DNA of 15,042 nucleotides from an uncultured Collinsella sp. (GTDB lineage Bacteria > Actinomycetota > Coriobacteriia > Coriobacteriales > Coriobacteriaceae), in the NCBI GenBank assembly GCA_900754445.1, contig CAAECW010000036.1, positions 1 through 15,042 on the forward strand, given 5' to 3'. The notes under the pieces were generated by a model. The model was not told where the DNA came from. It ran no database searches and was given only the letters and a program-made list of their open reading frames with translations. Of this stretch, positions 1 through 6,969 are shown piece after piece. Numbering within the stretch: position 1 is the first letter of the stretch; each line of letters begins with the position of its first letter. The translations under genes were made by a program, and so were the position numbers.

Positions 1-2
1 AT

Positions 3-422
3 CGCGCCGTGCAGTGGATGGCCTTTGGTTCCAACTCGTTTAACGCGCTGGTTCCGCTGTACGCCAACGTCGAGACTATGCCCGAGTACTATGCCGACAC
101 GCAGGCTCGCGTGACGTCCGAAAACTTCTACTGGGCCAACCGCCTGATCGGCGCGCTGGCTGACGTCCGCTTCCATGAGTGCGGCCGCGCGGTCGAGGAT
201 TATCAGGAGAAGATCGGTGGCATGGGCCACAAGCAGATCCATGACGTCGACGCTGCCGTAGCCGCTCTGCCCGAGGTCGAGGTGCCTGCCGAGCTTGCAC
301 GCGCCAACGAGGCCTTTGCCGAGCGTGTTCGCGTGGAGACCGATGCCCTGCTGGGCAAGGTGCTTTACACCACGAGCTGCGCCATGAAGAACTCTTTCGC
401 GATGAATGACAACGTGAGGTAG
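3..422 (+). CDS. C69-family dipeptidase, C-terminal part (5' end outside the window)
   Basis: The open frame enters from the left edge, so only the last 139 codons are present. The peptide starts RAVQWMAFGSNSFNALVPLY, then has a YYADT segment and SENFYWANRLIGALAD. This pattern is typical of the C-terminal half of peptidase family C69 (PepD-like, Ntn-hydrolase fold), which hydrolyses dipeptides. The catalytic N-terminal cysteine lies outside the window and cannot be checked. The remaining segment is predicted helical (EDYQEKIGG, then an Ala/Glu-rich stretch) and ends with a conserved-looking SCAMKNSFAMND tail. A GTG at 9 exists but is an internal valine, because the similarity runs through it. 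No strong terminator follows before the next gene. Family assignment is from remembered motifs. Confidence 0.82.
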   Translation, partial: RAVQWMAFGSNSFNALVPLYANVETMPEYYADTQARVTSENFYWANRLIGALADVRFHECGRAVEDYQEKIGGMGHKQIHDVDAAVAALPEVEVPAELARANEAFAERVRVETDALLGKVLYTTSCAMKNSFAMNDNVR

Positions 423-456
423 GGATTTCCCGTCGATCGAATAGCGCTAAAACGCT

Positions 457-486
457 TTGTCGCTTTCGCTCAATCTTGGGTACAAG
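457..486 (+). promoter_or_regulatory. Weak candidate promoter for the phasin-like/ABC1 kinase pair
   Basis: TTGTCG (457-462) and TACAAG (481-486) are separated by 18 bp and resemble a sigma-70 -35/-10 pair, with four matches in the -10. This would start transcription about 30 nt upstream of the ATG at 522. The match is modest and rests on pattern alone. Confidence 0.25.
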
Positions 487-521
487 AACGCCAATGCAGT
501 TGTTTGTGATTGGAGATAACC

Positions 522-938
522 ATGGTTATGAAACTCGATCAGCTTGTTAACGGCGCCATTAACGTGGGCTTTGGCGCTGCCGCCGTTGCTGTCGAAGGCG
601 GCAAGAAGGTCCTCGACGACCTTAACACCAAGGGCGAGCAGGTCCGCAAGGACACCGCCACCCCCGATATCGCCCGCAGTGTGTCCGACATGTTCGAGCA
701 GGCCGGCGGTACCATCTCCGATCTGACCGAGCGCTTGGGCATGCAGGGCGAGACCGCGGCCCAGCGCGTGCTTGACGAGCTCGTCCTTGCCCGGGTCCGC
801 GTCATGACCGCCCCCGAGCGCACGGCCTTCCTGGCCCATGTGCGCGACATCGTCGATTCGGTCGAGGACAACGTGACCTCGGTGCCCGTCGAGTCCGTTG
901 AGCCCGACGATGCGAAGGATACCGAAGAGGCCGAGTAG
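522..938 (+). CDS. Phasin-like small helical protein upstream of the ABC1 kinase
   Basis: This encodes a 138-residue, Ala/Val/Glu/Asp-rich, mostly helical protein with no signal peptide or clear membrane span. The ATG at 522 is chosen because GGAGAT (512-517) sits 6 nt upstream. A TTG at 510 would place that ribosome site inside the gene. The order is an amphipathic N-terminal helix (MKLDQLVNGAINVGFGAAAV), a middle helix with EQVRKD, a later helix with VLDELVLARVRVMTAPER, and an acidic tail ending DDAKDTEEAE. Overall this resembles the phasin / polyhydroxyalkanoate-regulator group (COG3937), members of which are often found next to AarF/ABC1 kinases. The stop lies 8 bp before the kinase start, so the pair is probably co-transcribed. 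Actual PHA binding is not supported by anything here; the protein may be a kinase partner or substrate. Confidence 0.7.
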   Translation: MVMKLDQLVNGAINVGFGAAAVAVEGGKKVLDDLNTKGEQVRKDTATPDIARSVSDMFEQAGGTISDLTERLGMQGETAAQRVLDELVLARVRVMTAPERTAFLAHVRDIVDSVEDNVTSVPVESVEPDDAKDTEEAE

Positions 939-946
939 CAGCGCAG

Positions 947-2710
947 ATGGCAGATTCCACCACCGATTACAACAATCTAGATCCTTTGGGTGACGAGGCG
1001 GCGGTTGTCGATGAGGTCGATGCCGCCGTCTCGGGCGCTCGCAAAAAGCCGCGCGCTGTCGATATGGTGCCCGAAGAGCCCGACGCGATGGCGCCGGACG
1101 AGGAATACCAGCTCACGCCGGCGGGTCGTCGCGAACGCATCGGGCAGATTGTTCGCTTGGTCAAAAAGTACCGTGTGTGGGATAACCTCACGCCGGTTCG
1201 CTTGCGCCGCCTGCTCGAGGAGCTCGGCCCCATGTTCGTCAAGATGGGGCAGATTCTGGCCAACCGGTCCGAGATTCTGCCGCAGCGCTTTTGCGATGAG
1301 CTGCGCCGTCTGCGTTCCGACGTGGAGCCGGTGCCGTACGAGGTAGTGCTTCGCTGCTTGGAAGAGGAATACGGCCTGCGCCTGGGGGAGATGTTCGACG
1401 CGATCGACCCCAATCCGCTTGGTAGCGCATCGCTCGCGCAGGTGCACCGCGCCCGCCTGGTGACCGGCGAGGACGTGGCCGTTAAGGTGCAGCGCCCCGG
1501 TGCGCAGCAGGTTATGGCACAGGACATCGATATCATCCGCTCGGTGGTGCGTATCGTTTCCAAGTTCGTCAACACCGATCAATTCGTTGACCTGCACGGC
1601 GTAGTCGAGGAGTTGTGGACCTCGTTTCGCGAGGAGACCAACTTTTTGGCCGAGGCCAAAAACCTCAACGACTTCTACGAGTTCCATAAGAGCGTTCATG
1701 GCGTGACGTGCCCTAAATCCTATCTGGACCTGTGCACCGAGCACGTGGTGGTTATGGACTACGTCGACGGCATTTCGATCGCCGATCCTGAACGCTTGGT
1801 GGCCGAGGGCTATGACTTGGAAAAGATCGGTGCCGCAATCGTCGAGGACTACTCGACGCAGGTGCTCGATGACGGCTTTTTCCATGCCGACCCGCATGCG
1901 GGAAACATCATCCTCAAGGACGGCATCGTTTACTTTATCGACTTGGGCATGGTCGGACGCATGTCGAGCCACGATCGCGGTATCGTAAAGGACATGATTT
2001 TCGCCGTGGCCGAGGGCGACGTGCCAAAGCTCAAGGATTCGCTCATGCGCTTTGCCGTGACGCGTGGCGATTCGGCCGAGCTCGATCATTCAGCGTTTTT
2101 GTCCGATCTTGACTTTATCGTGGCTGACTTTGCGGGCCTTGACCTGAAGGATTTGGATATCGGCGAGTTTTTGACCTCGCTGTTAAACCTCGCGCGTAAG
2201 AATGACGTTGAGCTGCCGAGCGTGGTGACGATGTTCGCGCGCGGCATGGTGACGCTCGAGGGTTTGCTGACCGAGTACATGCCCAACGTCAACATGATCC
2301 AGATCATCCAAACCCACATTAAAAACGAGACAAGCACCTATGCGCGCGTGCGCGACATGGGGCGCGATCTTGCCGCGAGCAGCTATCGCGCGGCGAAGGG
2401 CTCACTCGAGGCGGCTGAGTACCTGGGGCTGGCTTCGCGCATGCTTACGCGCGGCCAGCTTAAGGTGAACACGCAGATCATGAGCAGCGATAAGGCACTG
2501 CGACAGCTGGGCGGAATTATCGACCGCATGTCGATGGCTATCGTTATCGCCGGCCTGTTTATCGGTTCGTCGGTGGTGTACTACGCACGCATCGAGCCGG
2601 TTGTGTTTGGTATCCCGGTCATTGGCTTTATGGGCTACGTGAGCGCGCTGGTGCTGGCGCTTATGCTGGGCCGCAATATCTGGCTCAACAGTCACGGCGG
2701 CAAACACTAG
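947..2710 (+). CDS. AarF/UbiB (ABC1) family atypical kinase with C-terminal membrane anchor
   Basis: This 587-residue protein is close to the usual family length. The first ~60 residues are acidic and probably disordered. The family's invariant KxGQ motif is at 99-102 (FVKMGQILANR). The Ala-rich nucleotide loop is at about 159-169 (GSASLAQVHRA) and the VAIK-type lysine is K180 (VAVKVQRPG). A catalytic-loop equivalent is FFHADPHAGN at 311-320, and the DFG-like metal motif is IDLGM at 331-335. Two hydrophobic spans near 525-545 and 550-575 give a C-terminal membrane hairpin. ABC1 proteins act as ATPases or kinases in lipid and isoprenoid-quinone metabolism (UbiB, COQ8); the substrate here is unknown. 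The gene starts 8 bp after the phasin-like gene with a poor ribosome site, which suggests translational coupling. Confidence 0.9.
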   Translation: MADSTTDYNNLDPLGDEAAVVDEVDAAVSGARKKPRAVDMVPEEPDAMAPDEEYQLTPAGRRERIGQIVRLVKKYRVWDNLTPVRLRRLLEELGPMFVKMGQILANRSEILPQRFCDELRRLRSDVEPVPYEVVLRCLEEEYGLRLGEMFDAIDPNPLGSASLAQVHRARLVTGEDVAVKVQRPGAQQVMAQDIDIIRSVVRIVSKFVNTDQFVDLHGVVEELWTSFREETNFLAEAKNLNDFYEFHKSVHGVTCPKSYLDLCTEHVVVMDYVDGISIADPERLVAEGYDLEKIGAAIVEDYSTQVLDDGFFHADPHAGNIILKDGIVYFIDLGMVGRMSSHDRGIVKDMIFAVAEGDVPKLKDSLMRFAVTRGDSAELDHSAFLSDLDFIVADFAGLDLKDLDIGEFLTSLLNLARKNDVELPSVVTMFARGMVTLEGLLTEYMPNVNMIQIIQTHIKNETSTYARVRDMGRDLAASSYRAAKGSLEAAEYLGLASRMLTRGQLKVNTQIMSSDKALRQLGGIIDRMSMAIVIAGLFIGSSVVYYARIEPVVFGIPVIGFMGYVSALVLALMLGRNIWLNSHGGKH

Positions 2711-2787
2711 AGGCTGCGACCGTCACCGCATTTTCCTATCGCAAACAATGGCTTTTACCTTGGGCTTCGCCTGTGTGCGGGGTCCTT

Positions 2788-2816
2788 TTGCGTGATACCA
2801 TTTTGACGGTAATAAT
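2788..2816 (+). promoter_or_regulatory. Candidate promoter of the cobalamin-riboswitch operon
   Basis: TTGCGT (2788-2793) and AATAAT (2811-2816, five of six matches to the -10 consensus) have the ideal 17-bp spacing. Transcription would start near 2823, just before the 5' strand of the riboswitch P1 helix. A second -35-like TTGACG at 2803-2808 has no equally good -10. The stretch 2711-2787 after the kinase gene shows no convincing terminator hairpin or gene. Confidence 0.45.
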
Positions 2817-2819
2817 CGA

Positions 2820-2996
2820 TGGCCTAGATGGTGGTGCGGAGACGCACGAACGCGCGGTTTTCCTGCGCGTTTGGGAGAATCGGGGTGCAAGTCCCCGGCT
2901 GTACCAGTAACCGTAATTCCTCTTGGCTCGGGATGTTCGCGTCGCAGATCGGACGACGCGCCTGAGCCGTTAAGGTTAAGTCGGATCGCCTCCCAT
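2820..2996 (+). promoter_or_regulatory. Cobalamin (B12) riboswitch aptamer
   Basis: Several conserved aptamer elements are readable in order. A hairpin pairs AACGCGC (2849-2855) with GCGCGTT (2865-2871) and is followed by GGGAGAA. Next, CGGGG (2881-2885) pairs with CCCCG (2893-2897) around the hallmark TGCAAGT. GGCTGT and CAGTAACCGTAA (2905-2916) form the conserved core strand. A peripheral arm pairs GGCTC (2925-2929) with GAGCC (2964-2968), with CGCGTCG (2938-2944) and CGACGCG (2954-2960) stacked inside. The 3' B12-box strand is a divergent version, AAGTCGGATCGCC. GATGG (2827-2831) and CCATC (2993-2997) can close P1. This class binds adenosyl- or methyl-cobalamin and usually represses downstream genes when ligand is abundant. 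It lies directly before the DUF4430 surface-protein operon and controls nothing else nearby. Confidence 0.92.
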
Positions 2997-3055
2997 CTTG
3001 CATGCGGCTGCGGCGTATGCCGCCGGTGTGCATAGGGCTCTGGAGGGAAGGGGGA
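2989..3055 (+). promoter_or_regulatory. Probable riboswitch expression platform and ribosome binding region
   Basis: The region between aptamer and start codon holds a perfect hairpin, GCGGC (3010-3014), loop GTAT, GCCGC (3019-3023). A purine-rich ribosome site follows: GGAGG at 3042-3046 and AAGGGGGA at 3048-3055, placed 5-6 nt before ATG 3061. CCTCC at 2989-2993, at the 3' edge of the aptamer, can pair with GGAGG. No U-tract follows any hairpin, so translational rather than transcriptional control is favoured. The pairing was found by eye and no folding energy was computed. Confidence 0.45.
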
Positions 3056-3060
3056 CCCCG

Positions 3061-6000
3061 ATGGGGGAACTCGAGCGTAACATGCGCGATGACGTGGGGC
3101 AGCCGCTGGGCAATGCTCCAAGTACAGACAATGGGGGACAAATGGATATGTTTGAGGACGAGCGCGAGCGCGCCTCGCTGCATCGCCGTGGCGCGATTGC
3201 ACGCGGCGTAGCCAAGCGCGGCCTGGTGGCATTCCTGGCCTTCGCGATGGCCTTCAGCACCACGCCGGCTCAGCTGTGGGCCGAGGGTGCCGAGGGCATT
3301 ACCGACGCTGTGGCTCAGGCTACGACGCCAGGCGAGGACGCAGCGCTTGCGGGCGGTACCGCTGAGCAGAGCGGCGCCGAGGTTTCGGATTCCGGGAGCG
3401 CGCCTGCAGCCAGTGCCGCCACAACAGAGGCAGCAACTGGCGACGAAGGCTCGGCGACGGGGGAGAGCCCTGCCACGAGCGAGCAGTCTTCGACGGTATC
3501 CGCTGGCCAAGCAGGATCTGCCGCCGCGGCTGCCGTCCAGACAGAGAACCCGACAGAAACCGGCGATGTCGCCAAGAAGCAAGTCGAGGTCTCGTTCTCG
3601 ATTATCGGCACCGATGCCGACGGCAAGGCTCAGACCTGGGTGGCACCTACGCAACTCAAGCTCGACGAGGGCGCGACGGCTGCGGATGCCTTCGTTAAGC
3701 TGCAGCAGAAGACGGGCTTCAAGGCGGATTACGATCCGAACACGGCATACGGTTTCTACCTCAAAAGCATCACATCCCCGAGCGATGGCCGTACGCTTGC
3801 CTTCGATCCGGCGACTTATGCCTACTGGCAGCTGTTCGTCGACGGCGCGTCTTCCTCGGTTGGCGCGAGCAGCGTCAAGCTCACCCAAGGGCAGAAGATT
3901 GAGTTTGCCTATACGGCTGGTAGCTCGTCCCCTGTCGTTAAGGACCAGGTTGCCGCAAATGTGACCGTCATTGGTCGCGATGCCCAGGGCAAGACTCAGA
4001 CTTGGGTCGATAACGCGCAGTATGTGGTGACGTCCGGTTCGAGCGCGCTTGACCTTACGAAGGCCGCGCTCGAGGCGAATGATATTGACGCCGTTGCTGC
4101 GGGCTCCTTCATTCTGAGCCTTAAGTACAACGGTGTTGAGCTGGGTACGCCCCAAGATTATTCGACCTATTGGCAACTGTTCATCAACGGCAAGTCGAGT
4201 GACTATACGGCGGACAATGTCACCATCCATGTCGGCGATACCGTTACGTGGTTCTACGGTGGCTGGGGCGACCAGCTGCCCTCCGATTCTGTCCATGCTT
4301 CTGTTCAGGTTCTCGGTAAGGATAAGGACGGCAAGCAGCGGGTTTGGGCTTCGACGGGTCAGACGAGTCTCAAGGCAGGCTCCACTGCTAAGGATCTCCT
4401 TGAGCAGACCGGCCTTAAGCTTGATGCTAGCGAATCGTCTTGGGGCTGGTTCCTCAACGGCATTAATTCGCCGTTCGATGGTAAGTCCTATGGCTGGGAT
4501 GCTGCGACCAATAGCTATTGGCGCTTCTACGTAAATGGCAAGTTCGCCGACGTTGGCGCCGGTGCCTACGAGCTCCAAGAGGGCGATGCCATCACCTTTA
4601 TGTATGGTGCTGACGCCGATGCCCTTCCTGGCCAGGTTCTTGGGTCTGTCGATGTTATCGGCCCCGATGTCAACGGCAACAATACTCGCTGGGGCTCGGC
4701 AAGCAATGTTTCCCTGCCCGAAGGTTCTACGGCCCAAGACCTTATTGAGGCGGTTCTGAAGGCGAAGGGCGTTGATTACAACGCCTCCCAGAATGGTGCT
4801 TACTGGTTCCTCAATTCCATTACTTCGCCGTTCGATCACAAGCCGTATGGCTGGGATGGTGCGACCAATAAATATTGGCATCTGTATATCAACGGAGAGC
4901 CCTCATCTCTCTGCGCCAACCAGGTCACGCTCAAGAGCGGCGACAAGGTTACGTTTGCCTACACCACCGATAATTCGCCCATGCCCGATCCCGACAAGAT
5001 TGTCGTGGACCCGAGTGCGACGACTCCTGATTGGGATGTCGAGTGGGTCGGCTACGGCAACAGTGGCAACGGTTCGACCGTAACGGATGCCAAGACGCCT
5101 GCGCAGGCCGCCGGTCTTAAGTGGGCCTTCGATTGGAAGGCCGAGTCTGGCCAGCAGTATGCCAACTGCAGCGAGCCTGTCATCGCTAACGGCTTTGTGT
5201 ACATCGCGACCGAGAACGAGCTCATTAAGATCGATTCGTCCACGGGCAAAAAGGTTGCCTCTGCGCCGCTTGCCTCCAAGGTGAGTTATACCTCTCGTCC
5301 GATCTACACCAATGGCCTTATCATCGTTCCGCTCAACGGCGGTGCGGTCCAGGCGATTACTGCAGACAAGCTGATCTGCAAGTGGCTGACGCCCGGTTTG
5401 ACGGACTTGACGCAGAGCTCCTGCACCGTCGTTTCGGACGGCGAGTACGTCTATGTTGGTACGGTCGATATTTCGTATGACGAGAATTACAACGCGACCT
5501 ACGGCAACGGCTCCTTTATGCGCATTAAGATTGCCACGGGCGAAGTTTCTTGGCAGAACATTGACGCTTCCGAGGGTTATTACTGGACTGGTGCGGCTTT
5601 GACGGATAAGTATGCCATCGTTCCTACGAGCGCGGGCACGCTTAAGTGCATTGATAAGACGACGGGCGATGTCGTTTCGACCATGAAGCTCGGCGCTCTC
5701 GCGAACGCCGACTGTGTCGCCGATCCGTCCAATGGTTCCACCTTCTATCAGATGACGCACGATGGAAAGCTCCATGTGATTTCGCTTTCGGCGAAGGGCG
5801 TACTGAGCGAGCAGAAGACGGTCGACCTGGGTCTTACTAATAACATGAGCGCACCGGCGGTGGCTGGCGAAAACTTGATTGTCGGCGGACAGACGGCTAC
5901 TGGCTCTGCTCTGGCTCTCTATAATCTGAAGACCGGTAAGACCACGATGGTCACCGCTGCTGACGGTAAAGAACTGCCGGCCGGATTTAACGGTATTGCT

Positions 6001-6969
6001 GCTACTCCGCTGGTGAGTGTTCAGGGTGGCAAGACCTATGTGTACTTCACCGTTAACAGCGCGGATAGCAAGGATTACGTCAACTACTCTGCTGGTGGTG
6101 GCGTGTATCGCTATACGCTCGGTGATGCAGAGGCGACGCAGATTTATGATGCGGCTGGCCATTACCAGCACTGTGACTCTCCGGTCATTGCCGATGCATC
6201 TGGCAACCTGTACTACATCAATGACTCGGGCACGCTGTTCAAGCTTGGGGCCGTTGAGTCTTGGACGGTTGTCTTTAATTCCAACGGCGGGTCTGCTTGC
6301 AATACTAAGTTTGTTGCTACGGCCGATGGCAAGCTGGTCAAGCCAGCCGATCCGACGCGCGATGGCTACACTTTCGGCGGTTGGTATACCGATGAGACTT
6401 GCGCGCAGGCGTATGACTTCAGTACGCCGGTGACGGCCGACCTGACGTTGTATGCCAAGTGGACCAAGAATGCCGTTAACCCTGGCGGTAATGGCGGTTC
6501 TGGCGCTAATGGTGGCAACGGTGGCGTTGGTTCGAATGGCGGCGGCGGTTCTAGTACCGGTACTGGTTCCGGCACTGGCGCTGGCGCTGGTTCTGGCTCC
6601 GGCTCGAAGGGCGGCGTTATTGCCCCGGGCCAGAAGCCGGTGACCAAGACGACGGTGTCGACCAAGACCGAGACCAGGGACAACAAGTCCGACAAGAAGG
6701 ACTCCGATAAGTCCGATAAGAAGGACGAGAAGAAGTCTGACAAGAAGTCTGACAGGAAGGACGGCACGTCCGACAAGAAGTCCGATTCCAAGTCCGATAC
6801 GGGTGCTGTTTCCACGACCACTGCTAAGAAGTCCTCTAGTGCTTCCGAGCAGGAGACTGGCACCAATCCGCTCGCCATCGTTGGCATCGCCGCCGGCGTG
6901 ATTGGCCTCGCGCTCATCGCCGTCTTCGTGCTGACCAAGCGCGGCAAGGGTGACGGTAATGCCCGATAA
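3061..6969 (+). CDS. B12-riboswitch-controlled surface protein: four DUF4430 (transcobalamin-like) domains, PQQ-like beta-propeller, InlB repeat, C-terminal anchor
   Basis: This is a 1302-residue exported protein. ATG 3061 is preferred (AAGGGGGA 5-6 nt upstream); ATG 3142 is an alternative, and TTG 2998 lies in the riboswitch edge. A basic stretch precedes the hydrophobic LVAFLAFAMAFSTTPAQLWA, a signal peptide or anchor. An Ala/Ser/Glu-rich linker runs to about 170. Four DUF4430 domains follow at about 173-289, 296-410, 410-525 and 526-639. Each has a Y/F-W-x-x-Y/F-x-N/D-G motif (for example AYWQLFVDG, TYWQLFING). Residues ~654-1068 have PQQ-like propeller blades with TGKKVAS, TGEVSWQ and TGDVVST turns. 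Residues ~1069-1137 are one Flg_new/InlB repeat ending LTLYAKWTKN. Gly-rich and Lys/Asp/Ser-rich spacers (to ~1264) lead to a transmembrane helix (~1272-1293) and a basic tail. A role in capturing corrinoids at the surface is inferred from the riboswitch and fold. Confidence 0.88.
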   Translation: MGELERNMRDDVGQPLGNAPSTDNGGQMDMFEDERERASLHRRGAIARGVAKRGLVAFLAFAMAFSTTPAQLWAEGAEGITDAVAQATTPGEDAALAGGTAEQSGAEVSDSGSAPAASAATTEAATGDEGSATGESPATSEQSSTVSAGQAGSAAAAAVQTENPTETGDVAKKQVEVSFSIIGTDADGKAQTWVAPTQLKLDEGATAADAFVKLQQKTGFKADYDPNTAYGFYLKSITSPSDGRTLAFDPATYAYWQLFVDGASSSVGASSVKLTQGQKIEFAYTAGSSSPVVKDQVAANVTVIGRDAQGKTQTWVDNAQYVVTSGSSALDLTKAALEANDIDAVAAGSFILSLKYNGVELGTPQDYSTYWQLFINGKSSDYTADNVTIHVGDTVTWFYGGWGDQLPSDSVHASVQVLGKDKDGKQRVWASTGQTSLKAGSTAKDLLEQTGLKLDASESSWGWFLNGINSPFDGKSYGWDAATNSYWRFYVNGKFADVGAGAYELQEGDAITFMYGADADALPGQVLGSVDVIGPDVNGNNTRWGSASNVSLPEGSTAQDLIEAVLKAKGVDYNASQNGAYWFLNSITSPFDHKPYGWDGATNKYWHLYINGEPSSLCANQVTLKSGDKVTFAYTTDNSPMPDPDKIVVDPSATTPDWDVEWVGYGNSGNGSTVTDAKTPAQAAGLKWAFDWKAESGQQYANCSEPVIANGFVYIATENELIKIDSSTGKKVASAPLASKVSYTSRPIYTNGLIIVPLNGGAVQAITADKLICKWLTPGLTDLTQSSCTVVSDGEYVYVGTVDISYDENYNATYGNGSFMRIKIATGEVSWQNIDASEGYYWTGAALTDKYAIVPTSAGTLKCIDKTTGDVVSTMKLGALANADCVADPSNGSTFYQMTHDGKLHVISLSAKGVLSEQKTVDLGLTNNMSAPAVAGENLIVGGQTATGSALALYNLKTGKTTMVTAADGKELPAGFNGIAATPLVSVQGGKTYVYFTVNSADSKDYVNYSAGGGVYRYTLGDAEATQIYDAAGHYQHCDSPVIADASGNLYYINDSGTLFKLGAVESWTVVFNSNGGSACNTKFVATADGKLVKPADPTRDGYTFGGWYTDETCAQAYDFSTPVTADLTLYAKWTKNAVNPGGNGGSGANGGNGGVGSNGGGGSSTGTGSGTGAGAGSGSGSKGGVIAPGQKPVTKTTVSTKTETRDNKSDKKDSDKSDKKDEKKSDKKSDRKDGTSDKKSDSKSDTGAVSTTTAKKSSSASEQETGTNPLAIVGIAAGVIGLALIAVFVLTKRGKGDGNAR
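4468..4878 (+). repeat. Near-identical internal repeat between DUF4430 domains 3 and 4
   Basis: The segments 4468-4521 and 4825-4878 are highly similar at the DNA level and encode SPFDGKSYGWDAATNSYW and SPFDHKPYGWDGATNKYW. The period is 357 bp (119 codons), which matches one DUF4430 unit. Domains 1 and 2 are more divergent at this position, so domains 3 and 4 are probably the youngest duplication. Confidence 0.75.
6478..6798 (+). repeat. Low-complexity coding repeat: Gly-rich then Lys/Asp/Ser-rich wall spacer
   Basis: Bases 6478-6610 encode a Gly/Ser/Ala/Asn run. Bases 6685-6798 are built from repeats of AAGTCCGA(T/C)AAGAAG and encode KSDKK/DSDK units. Such linkers commonly carry an extracellular domain across a Gram-positive cell wall. 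The repeats could change in length between strains by slippage. Confidence 0.8.

Noticed and set aside
977..2089. Minus-strand frame of 370 codons within the ABC1 kinase gene
   Set aside because: The plus strand carries every expected kinase motif; the antisense protein shows no motif of its own.
2998..3060. TTG at 2998 as the start of the large DUF4430 protein
   Set aside because: It lies at the 3' edge of the riboswitch and ahead of the strong purine-rich ribosome site that serves ATG 3061.
2824..4881. Long minus-strand open frame (685 codons) opposite the riboswitch and DUF4430 gene
   Set aside because: It is a GC-driven shadow: it covers the antisense of a clear aptamer and of four recognisable domains, and its translation is Arg/Leu-rich with no family features.
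6685..6798. CRISPR-like or satellite repeat array
   Set aside because: The repeats are short, coding and irregular (Lys/Asp/Ser codons in frame), with no unique spacers.
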